NCBI RefSeq assembly: GCF_945859685.1
Contig: NC_079149.1
Span: 101,148,863 to 101,212,862 of the forward strand
Length of the DNA stretch: 64,000 nucleotides
Source: Eupeodes corollae
Lineage: Eukaryota; Arthropoda; Insecta; Diptera; Syrphidae
Direction: 5' to 3'
Shown here: one piece after another, positions 49,330-60,648 of the stretch
Layout: each line of letters starts with the position of its first letter
Position numbering within the stretch: position 1 is the first letter of the stretch
Translations under genes and position numbers: made by a program
The notes under the pieces: generated by a model
What the model saw: the letters and a program-made list of their open reading frames with translations, nothing else
The model's database searches: none
Told to the model about the DNA's origin: nothing

Positions 49330-50150
49330 CATGTAATAAAATTTTAAACAGTCTACGCGGTCATGTCCGATATGCAAAAGTACACAAAAAAACTTCAATA
49401 TAAAGATGAATCAATTGAGGACGAACATAATTACAAATGTGGAATCTCTCCACTGCACACTAGAATCATATGCATGAAATTTATTTTGAAGCTTGCGTAT
49501 AGTTTTCGACAAGAAGGAGGCGGAAGAAAGAAGAAAACAAGAGATCCAAAGTTGTTTTCGCGATTAGCTTGGCCTTGATGTGGATAAACCAAAGCAAGGG
49601 TTTGGAAACACTAATGACGAAACACTGCAAGAAGATTTTTTCGTACGGTCAGATGCAACCGCTCGAATAACTGGAGTCAATGGAAAAGTTATAATTAGGC
49701 TCAAAGTAATATTAAACGTTTTGAATTGAAGAGAAGTAGCGAATGCAGTTAAATTTGGGGAGTATATTAAGAAAACGGCAGAGCTTTTAAAACAAAAGTA
49801 TCCTGAAAAACTACTCGCACCTACTCTACACAAAATATTGGTTCATAGTCAAAATATCATTTATTATCAAACACTACCACTTGGAGAACTGTCAGAAGAA
49901 GTCCAGGAATGCAAAAATAAAGACAACAAGAAATATCGATTTCAGAATACGTGTAAAGTTTCAAGGATTCGACAGGACGAGTAACATGCTTGCAATCTCT
50001 TCGGATCCACTTATTCCTTCCTTAAGGCATGTGAGAAACCAAAAAGGTCTGAAAGGACGATACTCTCCAGAAATGATGAGTTTATTACACATTTGCAAAT
50101 TTAAGTGTTTATATAATTCGTTTTGTCTTTATTTGACTTTTGATTAGCTT
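49330..50150 (+). mobile_element. Degraded transposase-like sequence (possible RAG1/Transib-type C-terminus)
   Basis: Plus-strand pieces, in order, are SPLHTRIICMKFILKLAYSF (49447-49506), a GLDVDKPKQGFGNTNDETLQ-like segment (frame change near 49570), then ATARITGVNGKVIIRLKVIL, APTLHKILVHSQNIIYY (near 49816-49868) and LPLGELSEEVQECKNKDNKK (49874-49930). This order resembles the C-terminal part of transposase-derived proteins widespread in insects (HKILIHG, then GxLSEEAxEaxNK). I associate these with RAG1/Transib-like elements, but from memory only. Two or more frameshifts make it inactive. Flanking terminal repeats were not found. Confidence 0.5.
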
Positions 50151-51799
50151 GGTTTTTATTTTGATAACGTTGATTAAAATTTTGTTTATAAAGTTTACAA
50201 ACAAAAACATTACATAGCTCAATAATATATTTAAAAACTTTCATTTATAATTATACTTCAATAGAGAAGAGCTAGCCTGCAGAATTGATATAATTTTTCA
50301 ACTTCCATATTGTTAAGCAAGAGTATAACTTGATTTTGCGTCAATTGGTAAGTCACTAGGTCACACAGCTCAAAACATAATCGATATTCTGCGCAAACAG
50401 ATTTATAGCATGTGTAGCTTGAACCGAAGCGCCTCGAATTGGCCACAACTGATCCTCTGATGTAACCCTTTTTGTGGAGCTTTCTTTAGTATAACAGATC
50501 TATGTGAATAAGCCGCAAGCTTCCGCAAAATAATCAATGGCATCGGTCAAATTCAGCCTTATTTTTGCATCAAAGTCATCAAAAACTGGACCTTTCGAAT
50601 GCTTTAACTAGCTTTCGAGCTTTTACTAGCAAACAAAATAGTATCACCTTAAAAATAATTATTGTTTGCAATAAAAAATAACGTTTTTTGTGTTTGTCTA
50701 CAGACATTACTTTTTTAAAAAAATAAAAATCTAAAATTTGCTAAAATTGACTTTTGAAACGAATACATTTAGTCCAAAAAGTCTCGGTACAGCAGACTAA
50801 TTTTAGTGTTTTTTTTTAAGTACTAGTACTAGGATCTACAAAACAAAAGTGGTTACATTGAAAAAAAGTTAGTTTTTAACTTCACCAACTTTAAATTTAC
50901 CAAATTTAAATAAATTGTGATCGTTATTTTCAAAAACCCGTTTTTAATATATTGTTATGGTAAATATTTTATCTCGAATTATCAAAATGAAAGCTGCTGT
51001 ACAGAGACTTTTTGGACTATGTGCTGTGGGTTCAAACTGATTCTATTGTTTTGAATATTTTTTGGACAAATCCAATTAGCAATTTTCTTATATAAAATAT
51101 AACACAAAATTGTAAAAACTGATTTTTTACTTGTTTCCAAAATATTTGATACATATTTTAATTATAAGAAATACAAACTTAAAAAAGTTAACGACTAAAA
51201 TATCTCGGGAACGAAAAAAACATAAAATATTCTTGTTAAGTTTTATTTATGTTTTTAGAAAAATCCAATTGACAACTTTTTTTTTTAAACGAAACCTTAC
51301 AAAAACCAAACTTTAATTTTCTCTTTTTTTTTGAAAATCTTTAGAAGTTTTTTTTTCAAATAAATTTTGCATAAACAAAACTTTGCAATTTTAATTTAAA
51401 AATGTTTTTAGAATGCAGAAAACATTAATAAATTTTATATACATATGATTTTTGTAAGAATTCAAAAAAAATCTTTTTATTATGTTTTTGTTTTAATCCA
51501 AAACATCGGTTTAATAGTTCTTGAGATAATTTAAAAACAAAATAAGGGTTTTATGGGGGTTACCCTTCTTGAACAGTGCAAACATATATTTTTTGTATTA
51601 ACAAAAGCCAAGTTAAGAACACAGTTTTAGAAACAAATATAATAAAAATAAATTCATTTTGTTTTTTAGAAAATTCGAATTTTAAATTTTTGACCAACAA
51701 ATTTGAAAGGGGACTAATGTTATTTTTGACCTTAAAAAAATGAAAGAACAGCTAATGCGAATTCGCTTAAAACCTAAATTTTCAAGTTTTAACTCAATC
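50151..51799. other. Intronic sequence with no gene seen
   Basis: AT-rich intron. A moderately balanced stretch at 50260-50460 could be a further remnant of the preceding element, but no domain was recognised. The rest is poly-A/T rich. Confidence 0.45.
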
Positions 51800-51965
51800 G
51801 AATAAATGGTTAAGACTGTAGGGGTGACGACAGATAGAAGGAAGAAATGGCGGGACCCATTTTTTCGACTTCTCTACCATTGTAATGATATGTTTGATCA
51901 AAATCTTGAGTTTGACATTTTTTAGGAATGCAATACTTGTAAGGGAAGACTGACTACAGAAATGA
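51800..51965 (+). repeat. Repeat family B, plus copy
   Basis: GGGACCCATTTTTTCGACTT, then CTCTACCATTGTAATGATAT and GTTTGATCAAAATCTTGAG, matches the minus-strand sequence at 8200-8370 in the same order. It is a diverged second copy. Confidence 0.6.
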
Positions 51966-53871
51966 TCCTGTAACGCGTAGTCTTAGTTTTTAGTTTAGTT
52001 TCTATATGTCGCAGGTTAAAAATGGTCTGCTACTCAAGTATCTTTTCGAAACCGACAGAAATTGACCGAAGCAAAAATAACAGTGAGCTTTGCCCCCGCC
52101 ATTTTTTAAATAGCTGATAAGTTTGTATAAAGGAATACATTTTTCAAAAATTTAATACAATAAAAATATAAATGTAAGCAAGTTGATCTAGTCTGGAGAA
52201 TAGAGAGGCTTTGCAAAATAAGTTCTAGAATTTTTCCAGCCCTTAATGCCACAAAACTTATTACTTACAAAGTTTCTACGATAAAAATGGGCTAGATCAC
52301 TAAACATCCGGATCATTTTAATACATTTCAAGGGCCCAATCTGCAAAGACTTGAGTTCTTGTGTTAACTGAACTTTAAGAGCCTAAAGACATACAAATTT
52401 ATTCTAAAGAAGGTGTAATGTCGTTTATGATCGAGGTAGAATCGAAAAACTTTGGTTGTCCCTAACATTACAGGGCTACCTCAGAATTATTCCCAACTGT
52501 TTTTAAGCTGCGCAGGCAATGACTAACTTGTCCCAAAAGCTCTATTTTTTCTCCCAATATTTGCCAACCAAGTCAGTTCGGCGTGACCGACGACGAGACG
52601 ACCTAAAAGGGCTTCAATGACTACAGTTTTTTTTTTTTTTAATATTTTGAAAGTGTAATAATTTTAACACCAACGAATCGTGTTTTGTGTATTTTTAGTA
52701 AAAGCGTACTTCTACTTGTCTACATCTGAAAAAGTCGTGGTACTATATTCAAATGAAACCTCTTATTGGAAAGCTCCTTTTTGTCTTTATGTCAAGAGTT
52801 CGCCTGGTACAAATTTTTTAACCTTTCGAATGCACATTTTTTAACTTTTAATGCAAATGAAAAAAATTAAAATATTCTTGGGAAATTAAGTTTGAAGAAT
52901 TGAATTTAAAAATCTTCATTACAAAAAAAGTAACACTACAAAATTACTCCTTTTTAAGGTCCTTCCTGTTAATGATTAAAATAATAGGAAATATCAGAAT
53001 AGCATTTAAAACAAGATTCACAAGTATTGTAACCGAACTTCTCCCGTTTCGACCAAGTGCTTCAAAAATAATCAGAAAAACTCTGTCAATATTCTTAATT
53101 CTTTCTTAGAAATCTGTTTAATCTTTAAAAGAAAAAAGTTTAAAAAATTCCTGGAAAATTCATGATATTCAGTAACTTTTAATCCATTCGATTTTTTTTT
53201 CAACACTCATCAGTGAAGTAAATTATCTTCCAAGAATAAGTTTGAAGTGAAAGAATAATTTTCTTTGAATTTTATTAAGCTTAAATTAAGGATTTCAAAA
53301 TTAAACGTTTCCTGCTAAAGATGCACACATTTAATTTCATAGGAAAAAATCGAAATACTGCTAAATAATTGTCCTTTGTTATGACGATGAGGCTGCTCCT
53401 TCAATGCCATTACCACTACATGACAATATATAACAACTTCCCAGTTACTTAACGCTCTTCTTATTAAACTTTCCTTCCTTCTTTTGCATCATGTTCATGT
53501 ATACCTCTAGAATATTTAGAAGGACTTCTTTTTAAACACTTTCCCTTGAAATAAATTTTTAATTGGATTACAAAAAAGGACTAGAAAGATTTTCTCTTTC
53601 TTCCAAAGTATCTCTCTCTGTCTTCATAATTTTTGCTATACTGATGGTAGAGAAGAGTAAAAGGTAGATATGTAGGGTAGGTACCTAACTAACCTAACCT
53701 ATACTCTCAATGAGAAAGAGAACTTTGAAATTAAATTCTAATAGGATTAGTAAAACATAATTTAAACATTTTTAATCCTACACAAGAAAGAATTACATGA
53801 ACAGCTGTTCCTTTAGATTCGAGATTATACCAAACATCCCTCTATCAGATCAGCTAGCAAAAGTAGGGGCG
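51966..53871. other. Intronic sequence with no gene seen
   Basis: AT-rich intron. The segment 53640-53705 has AGGTACC and AACCTAACCTA, a short telomere-like AACCT run that may be a LINE-tail scar. No coding domain was recognised. Confidence 0.4.
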
Positions 53872-53893
53872 ATTTCTTCGAATTCGAAGAAAT
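53872..53893. repeat. 22-bp perfect palindrome
   Basis: The sequence ATTTCTTCGAA is followed directly by its exact reverse complement, giving a perfect 22-bp palindrome centred on an EcoRI-type GAATTC. It sits at the edge of a locally GC-richer stretch (53870-54000) inside an AT-rich intron. It could be a dimeric protein-binding site; no specific factor is assigned. Confidence 0.85.
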
Positions 53894-54780
53894 AGCCTTC
53901 GCATTCGCCATCCTGCGGATCCGGATACAAGGAGGTTATAGCGATGTCGGCGACGACGATGAAGTTCCTTCTATACTATAGTGCCGCGCCCTTGCGGTAA
54001 TTTTAATAATATCTGATGTCACATTTGCATGTGAACTTTCTCTTCTGTTACCTAATAATAATGCTGAATCAAGAAAATATATAAATCACTCCCATGTGAC
54101 ATTTGGGAGCTTTGCGTAAGATTCATATTACTCTGGAGCCTTGCTATGAGTTGTGACAACACAGAGTGAACAAAAAAAAATAATTTAAATTCCGCGAAAA
54201 TTTCGTCCTTGTGTGTGCCTGTGCATCAACATCAAGCTGCTATAGATTAAAGGACTTCTCTGGAATTTATCCCGGGAAAACCCCCAGTTGTGATTTTAAA
54301 GGACGATATTTGGTGGTGGATGGGGGGTGGGGATGAGGTTTAGAGGGTGGTGATGTAATCATATTATTTTATATCCTTCTAACTATGAATTATCGTCCAA
54401 ACGCATTTGATGAGTTGCATTTCGTTTTTGCGCTCCGGCCGACAACCCGCCGCCCGCCGACGTGCAACCAATGGCAAGGACGTCGTTGACTAACGACAAC
54501 TATACTATACGACGAAGTCATAATAAGGATTCATGGACTTTGTGTGGAGCAAGATTAATATTTCAAACTAAAAGGAACCTAGCGAGAGAGTGAGATGAAA
54601 GAGAGATAGAGGGAGATGTGAATACGTTTCATAGCCAAATTATGGCTTAATAGAACGCTCACAATTCGTCGTCGACGTTGTCGCCCGTCCGCGTTGTCGT
54701 CGTTTTCGTCGGCAGAATTTCTGTTTTTGTACGATGCTGTGTATTTAGTTACTGAGATTTTAAGGATCAAGGGAGTTCAT
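53894..54780. other. GC-richer islands in the Fas3 intron
   Basis: Three islands rise above the AT-rich background: 53900-54000 (GATGTCGGCGACGACGATGA), 54425-54500 (CTCCGGCCGACAACCCGCCG and CCGCCGACGTGCAACC) and 54660-54720 (CGTCGTCGACGTTGTCGCCC). A 63-codon minus-strand open stretch spans the last but has no splice context or domain. These could be enhancers, an alternative promoter or conserved non-coding elements; the sequence alone does not decide. Confidence 0.35.
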
Positions 54781-56344
54781 TACCGGGATGGAGTTTTTTT
54801 TTTTTGATTTTCCTTCATTTTGTCGTTTTTTGGTCTTTGACTAAAACTACTTTTGGCTCTTTGGACGGAGCAGTGGCACGGCACGGTGTGGAGCAAGCAC
54901 AACGATGTCACCACAATCTGGTGGTATATAAACTTTGTCCACGAAATTGTGATTAAAGTGAAAGTATTAATTACAGAAATTCAGAAAGTGGGATTTGTTT
55001 ATATCACAAGCAGCTTTGGCAGAGGTAGATATAGGTTTGCTTTAGGTTAACTATAGTAAAGACCTATACCGACCTCCTACCTTCACAACAAAAAAAAAAC
55101 AAAAACAAAAATTAAGAAATTGCAACAACCAAAGAAAACAGGTCAATGACAGGGATTTATGGATTTTTAAATGAAGATTAATTTTAATTAAACTTTTCAA
55201 TAGTTATAGGTTTAGGTATGTATAACTTTTACTCAGACATTGGGAGTGATATTTTTTAAGAAGTCAGAAAGTGTTGACACTGCAACAAAAACAATGTCAA
55301 AGATTTCTCTAAAAAAGATTTTTTGTTTTGTCTTGAAGTTTGAGATGGAGGAATGCAAATAGATGGCCCTTTATTGGGTTAAAGAGCAATGACAGTAGAG
55401 TAGTTAAAGAACTGGGCGAAGGAATAAGATGTCCGTAGATATTGAACATTGATCAATTTTCAAATAGGTAATAAGAAGCTTATGAACAAGACAATGATTA
55501 GATCAAAGCTTTTAAAATAATTTTTGGTTGTTTTCTGTTAATTTTAAAACAACTCGAGGTTAAGTATGATAAGGAAATCAATTATTACTAAAAGGAAAAA
55601 AGTATAATGTACAGGTCACTGAGGTTTACTAAATAAGAGCGCTTAGAGTACCGAAGTGTAATTACTTTGAACGATTCATCGATGCCTGTTATATTATCAG
55701 AAATAGAAGAAATCTACGTTGTTAGGACTGAAGAAAGCGGTCTAGGCAGGAGGATCTTTAAACTAACGATAAAACACATTTTAAGGACTCACTAATTCCT
55801 TGAAAAAAGGTTTAATCTAATAAATGGAAATGCAAACATTATGCATGACTGTTTTTTTAACTAGAACCTACTACCTCATAACGTCTTATATCACTTTATA
55901 TTGAATACCCCGATAGTTCCAGAGGTGCTGAATAAGTTCACTTGCTGCTATTTTTTAAGATATAACATGTAAAATAATATCAGAAAGCCCAAACCCTTCA
56001 AAAATTCAAAAATAAGCAAACAACACAGTCGAGATCCGAAACATACGAACAGGCTCCATATTATTCAAATCGGATAGTTGCAATTCGGACAAATTAGATG
56101 TCGATTCAAATTTTTGATATCCGGAAATATTTACAGTATCTTTATATTTATCTCCGAATCACAATGGATTTGAAAAGTAGTTACAAAATTTGTTTTAATT
56201 TGTGAACACACCCTTTTATTCATCATCTAAAGCTTATTGTCAAACTGTATGCTTTTAGCATGGTAAAGAACCACAACGTCTGCAAATCATACAAATTTTC
56301 TACTGAAATTCGTTGTCGGAGACCGTTACCTTAAGTGCGTTAAC
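54781..56344. other. Intronic sequence with no gene seen
   Basis: AT-rich intron with short unrecognised open stretches. Nothing is supported as a gene. Confidence 0.45.
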
Positions 56345-57020
56345 TCCATGACTTAGTCATTGCATACCTTAGGCCGGTTTATGGTCTATTTTACATAAGA
56401 ATCTAGGCTTGCACCCATATAAGATCAAGCTGGTTCAAGAATCGTAGCCGATAGACCATTTGATCCAAAATACGTTTTCCGATCCGACTCTGGAGAAGAT
56501 GCGTCAAGATGATGAGATTTATCGAAAAAATCTTTCTTCAGTGGCGAAGCTCATTTTTGCCTAGATGAGTAAGTCAACAAGCAAACTTAGCGTTATTGGT
56601 CGGTTGAAAATTCACATTTGCTTCTTGGTCTCACGTTTCGTAAGGGACTCAAGCTGGTTCCATTGAGCTTAGGAGGAAGCCTCAAGATTCATGCGGTATC
56701 ACAATGGGCCATTAAACTGGATTAAAGATGTTCGCTTCCATCTTGGACAGCCACTATAACCTAACCTAACCTTCATGATTCATCTTCCATTTTATACTGT
56801 GTCTAAACACACTCCCTAGGAGCCCGAAACTGTGGATCGGCCCTTGTGGAGATGGCGGAGCAGTTCAACATTCACTTTTTTGGGTGCCTGGTCATGGAAA
56901 TTGCAAAGCTGACGAACTTACAACAAATGGAACCACTTAATAGGCAACAAATCCAACATAGGTATACGTCCCGCTACGCTTAAACTTAGACAGTCTAAAA
57001 CAAACACTAGTCGGTCCACT
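56345..57020. mobile_element. LINE 3'-end fragments in opposed orientation, plus RNase H fragment
   Basis: Three pieces related to the 45.5-47.3-kb LINE. (1) 56375-56640, minus: TTAGGCCGGTTTATGGTCTA and AATCTAGGCTTGCACCC match the 45.5-kb 3' region. (2) 56625-56775, plus: GTTTCGTAAGGGACTCAAGC, then AATGGGCCATTAAACTGG, ending TAACCTAACCTAACC, the same 3' end inverted. (3) 56815-57000, plus: an RNase H remnant reading FWVPGHGNCKADELTTNGTT. Pieces 1 and 2 meet 3'-part to 3'-part as an inverted pair. Confidence 0.75.
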
Positions 57021-57039
57021 AAATAACTTTTTTTTGTTA

Positions 57040-58232
57040 ATAATAAGCACACACTCAAGGAGATAATACTACCCTTATTATGTAGACACAGTGTGAGCAT
57101 TAGGAAATTGAGAGAGAGGTTAAAAGGAGGTGTTGGTGCATATTAGTTTTGAATTTCTGAATTCTGGGAATTCCACATTCGCGTAGTATGGCTAAAGAAC
57201 GAATCTCTATACTTGACAGTACGACCGAAGTTGGGCTCTAGGGTATATTGATGAGCATTTCTAGAAGCACGAGTATTACGGTTGAACTGTTTAAAGGAAG
57301 GAATGCAACTGGTTATTCCTCTAGAGCCATTTCGACGATGTTCCAGTAACGTACATGATCTTATGATGGTAATATCACCAATCAATCTAAACGCTCTACG
57401 TTCAATACTGTCCAAAAGGCTTAAATAAGTTGCAATAGCACCAGCCCAGATATGGGAGCTAAACTCAAGCTTTGGAAGAAAATAAGTCTTGTAGATAACA
57501 GCCACATCAGAGTGGGAGAAAAACTTCTTGCATCGCCTTAGAAAAACCAAACATCTTGTGGCATTTTGGGCGACATCGCGTATGTGATCGTTCCACAAAA
57601 GGTGGTTGGTGATACACACACCGAGAATATCGAGATGTTCAGTATCCTCGATGCAAGTGCCATCTATGGATAATGGTAAAGGGATTATATTTTGCTTTAA
57701 CGATGCAAGACAGCATTGGGTTCTAGAAGCAATAAATTCCACTCGGTTTTTTATTCCCCATTGTACAATGCTGTTTAGGTCGGAATTTAATGACCTTATC
57801 ATATTTTGGTGTTGCAGTTCTACATCCGAAGAAGAGGGATGTGAATCTGAAAACGAATATGAAAAGGTAAGAGTACTATCGTCAGCGAAACAATGTATTG
57901 GATTAGAAGTTGCAGACAGCAGATCATTAATAAAAATGAGAAAGAGTGCTGGAGATAGAACAGAGCCCTGGGGCACGCCAGCATTTATTTTGCGGTTTTC
58001 AGACTTGAATCCATTCAATACAACTTGTATTGAACGATTCGAAAGGTAATTACTAATCCAATGAAGGAGGGATTCATGAAAACCAAAAGGACGCATTTTC
58101 GATAAGAGAGCCTGATGCCGAACCCTATCAATTGCTTTTGAAATATTAAGTGCAATAATCTTACTTTGGAACTCCTTTCGGTACATTAGCCCCGTTACAA
58201 GAGCCTTCACCGGACACTGCTTAATGTGTAGG
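57040..58232 (-). mobile_element. LINE family A, best-preserved copy (355-codon reverse transcriptase ORF)
   Basis: A single 355-codon minus-strand ORF (58210-57143) covers most of a non-LTR reverse transcriptase. It has IIALNISKAIDRVRHQALLS (the palm Asp region; IDRV in place of the usual FDRV), INAGVPQGSVLSPALFLIFI, then the catalytic SNPIHCFADDSTL (FADD variant), LDILGVCITNHLLWNDHIRD, and a C-terminal SSHIWAGA / LDSIERRAFRLIGDI / TRMWNS block. The N-terminal endonuclease is missing, so the copy is 5' truncated. The 3' UTR runs to about 57040 and shares TACCCTTATTATGTAGACAC with the 6.8-kb copy. It is the youngest-looking LINE here, but incomplete. It belongs to the jockey superfamily in the broad sense; the clade is not certain. 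Confidence 0.92.
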
Positions 58233-58499
58233 CATGCTTTTTGAGTTGGAGCTCCTGAAATCGATTTTTACAGAAGCCGTGGAAGAGACTACATTGGACT
58301 CTACCTTGGAGACTTTTGAGGCAATGATCCCTAGTGATCTAACAAATTTCTACATCTCTACGTCTTAAATGCTTTATAGCTAATGACAAAGATGAAGACT
58401 CTACTTTGAGGACTTTTCCTACATCTATTTTCTTACATCTTTTTTCTTAAATGCTTAATAGATAAGGTAGATCTATGATCTATGTGGTAACAAAACGTA

Positions 58500-58880
58500 C
58501 CAGCTATTGGCCTAAGTTTGTTCGATTTCCCGTCAACAGCGACCTTAACCCAAGCTAATCTTCATGAATTTGCCACAAGCCATGAAGAACACGAAACAAC
58601 TGATTTTTTGAAGAGTAAGTTTGATCAGAGTGTTATCATAAGAAAAGGACGAGGACAGTCGCACAATTCGTGCGATTTAACGCCTCTAGAATGTTTTCTT
58701 TGAGGCTATGTTAAGTCATTGATTTATGTTACAAAGCCTACTACCAGGATCAGATCTATCATTGTACGAACGCGAAATAATGAACGTTTCGAACGAAATG
58801 TGTGGCCGAATCATCGGAAATTAGGTCGAAAGAAATCAACAGCTGCAAACGTGCCCGCAGTTGCAATATGAAAAAAGTCG
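58500..58880 (+). mobile_element. Mariner-like transposase C-terminal fragment
   Basis: Plus-strand ORF 58518-58703 ends NSCDLTPLECFL, followed by a stop, then GYVKSLIYV-KP. Later come NEMCGRI-IGN-VERINSCKRA-like residues across frameshifts. The DLTPLxFFLWGYVK block contains the third catalytic acidic residue of an insect Tc1/mariner-type family. Pieces at 47.3 and 62.2-62.4 kb are related. No terminal repeats were identified here. Confidence 0.7.
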
Positions 58881-59716
58881 AGTTCCATTAATAAATGTTA
58901 TGTAATGATTATTAATCATTTCAGAGTGTTAATAAAGTTTCTGAAATATCTCAAATATTTTGCATTTTATTTTCAAACTTTTTAGTTCCCAACGTACTTA
59001 AAACCAAGACCAATTATTTCGTTGAACAAAGGTATAATATTGCCATCATTTCACAGTTCTTAACATCAAAATAACATTTGATTTAAAAGAAATCACTAGG
59101 TGGCCCACTTTTTAGTTAAACAATATTATAAAGGACTTTTTAAGAACGTTGTATAGGAAATTTATGTCCAAACCATATAAATGAGACTTCAACAGTTTCG
59201 AAACTAGACAATGTATGTGTCTAGACACTTTCTTCTAAATATATTGTAATGTAACTATAAATTGTTGATTATCTTAAAATATGCAAAGTAACTATTCCAA
59301 AATCTATCAAACCAATTACCATCAAGCTTCAGTAGAAAATATTGGTTCAGTACTTTTCAATCTTAATTTTTTCATCACTATGACATTCAATATCTTGAAT
59401 ATCGAAAGTTCTTTAGGAACAAAGTAGATACACATTCTTTTATCGAATCGGAATACCAATTTGTTCATTCTGTTCTCGGAGACAATAAGGAAAATTATTT
59501 CAGGAAAAATTTTCATTCAGACCACCACGCCCCGTGGTGCCGCGCCACGGTGAGAAAAATATCTCCTTGTGTCATCATATTTCACGGACATTTATTTCGT
59601 TATTTTCTTTTCTTTTTTCATTAAAAAAAAAGACAATACGAAAAAAAACATATAATTTTTCCAATTATTTAAGAACAATATATTTATAAAAAAAAGTTAC
59701 ATCAACAAAAACTCAC
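58881..59716. other. Intronic sequence downstream of the transmembrane exon
   Basis: Begins at the strong GTGAGT donor at 59716 (minus strand). Contains a compact GC-rich self-complementary patch at 59521-59555 (CACCACGCCCCGTGGTGCC, then GCGCCACGGTG). Otherwise AT-rich; no gene was seen. Confidence 0.5.
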
Positions 59717-60151
59717 CTCCAAAGCACCAACGTCCAGTTGCCCGAGCAAATCCAATCAACAGAACAATAATTACAAGAATGGCCACTGCAACAGCAATTC
59801 CAACAATCGATCCAACATCGAGTCCCGAACTGGGTGGCGTAGCCGATGAACTTATCCTCACACTGTATTCACGTACACCGAATGCATTCGAGGCCTTGAG
59901 GTTGTAAGTTTTCGTTGTGTCCTGTAGTGTCAAACCGGCTATGGCTAGTGTTACATTGTAATATCCGTTGCCCAGGTTAACTGGCTCGTAAGCTGAATAA
60001 CGTCCGCTTTGGGTGCCCTGAGGAATGGCAATACCTTCGATGGTCCATTCGGTGATGGGCGTCGGATTGGCTCGGATGGTTACATTGACCATGACAGTAT
60101 GTTCCAAATAGAGGCCATAAACAGTTGTCTCGGGTTGTGGAACTGGGGCAT
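59717..60151 (-). CDS. Fas3: Fas3 exon: membrane-proximal Ig domain and transmembrane helix
   Basis: A 435-nt constitutive exon of Fasciclin 3, a homophilic adhesion glycoprotein of neurons and epithelial junctions. The acceptor CATTGCAG is followed by AT-GCC-CCA; T from the previous exon gives Tyr, reading VRYAPVPQPETTVYGLYLEH, which matches Drosophila Fas3 closely from memory. The Ig-like domain (about residues 1-105) has the beta-strand motif NVTIRANPTPITEW and GYYNVTLAIAGL, with two N-glycosylation sequons, but no cysteine pair. A 21-residue hydrophobic segment, starting IVGIAVAVAILVIIVLLIGF, is the transmembrane helix, followed by the stop-transfer ARATGRWCFG. The donor is GGAG/GTGAGT, leaving one G (phase 1), which accepts either GA-CA tail. 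Residues read upstream of 60151 are intron. Confidence 0.95.
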
Positions 60152-60309
60152 CTGCAATGACATTACGACGACGCCGACACAACGACGAAAAATGATTGTT
60201 AAAAAACTCAATTCAGTTAATGGATACGAATGGAATAGGATGAGAGTGAGGATGAGGGTGGTGTGGTGTGGAGTAAACTAAATGATGATGTTCTCTTCGA
60301 TATACTTAC
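60152..60309. other. Short Fas3 intron (158 nt)
   Basis: Runs on the minus strand from the GTAAGTATA donor at 60309 to CATTGCAG at 60152. It is a typical small constitutive intron, in contrast with the >15-kb tail introns. Plus-strand ORFs over it are shadows. Confidence 0.9.
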
Positions 60310-60648
60310 ATCTCACTTTAAGCAAAAACTTTCCCTCTTGTGGGTCTTCACGGTCGGTTTGATGGTAGGCACGGCAAATTAGCATTTTGCCATCGTCCTC
60401 GGGCGTTAAGTATTTTTGCAATAATTGTGCTGTGGTCGATAGGGTGACATTTTTGTCACTCTGGGATTCAATCACCTCTGGTGGATTTAGCCCTTGGACA
60501 ATGGGCAAGTCATCAATGAACCAGGAAATGTTCGCAGCTGGCCTGCCATCACGAACAACACAACGTGCAGCGAATTTGCTTTCGGCAGCAAAAGCTTCGT
60601 CCTGGCCAGGTTTCGAAAGCAATTCAATTACTGGCTGGTGTGGTCGTA
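60310..60648 (-). CDS. Fas3: Fas3 exon: middle Ig domain
   Basis: A 339-nt exon encoding the second extracellular Ig-like domain of Fasciclin 3. The acceptor TATTCCAG is followed by TA-CGA-CCA; the codon's first base comes from an exon outside the window. The peptide begins RPHQPVIELLSKPGQDEAFA. It carries the Ig Cys in AARCVVRDGRPAANISWFID, with the usual Trp following, and the partner Cys in MLICRAYHQTDRED. It ends LLKVR plus one T before the GTAAGT donor at 60309. Two N-glycosylation sequons (NIS, NVT) are visible. The segment DGRPxANISW and HQTDRE match Drosophila Fas3 from memory. Phase 2 bases in and 1 base out join exactly to 60151. The first Ig exon and signal peptide should lie beyond 64 kb. 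Confidence 0.95.

Noticed and set aside
54579..54770. 63-codon minus-strand ORF with ADENDDNADGRQRRRR
   Set aside because: Charged run results from GACGAC-type repeats; no splice sites in a suitable phase for Fas3 were seen.
57606..58049. 147-codon plus-strand ORF
   Set aside because: Shadow of the well-supported minus-strand LINE reverse transcriptase.
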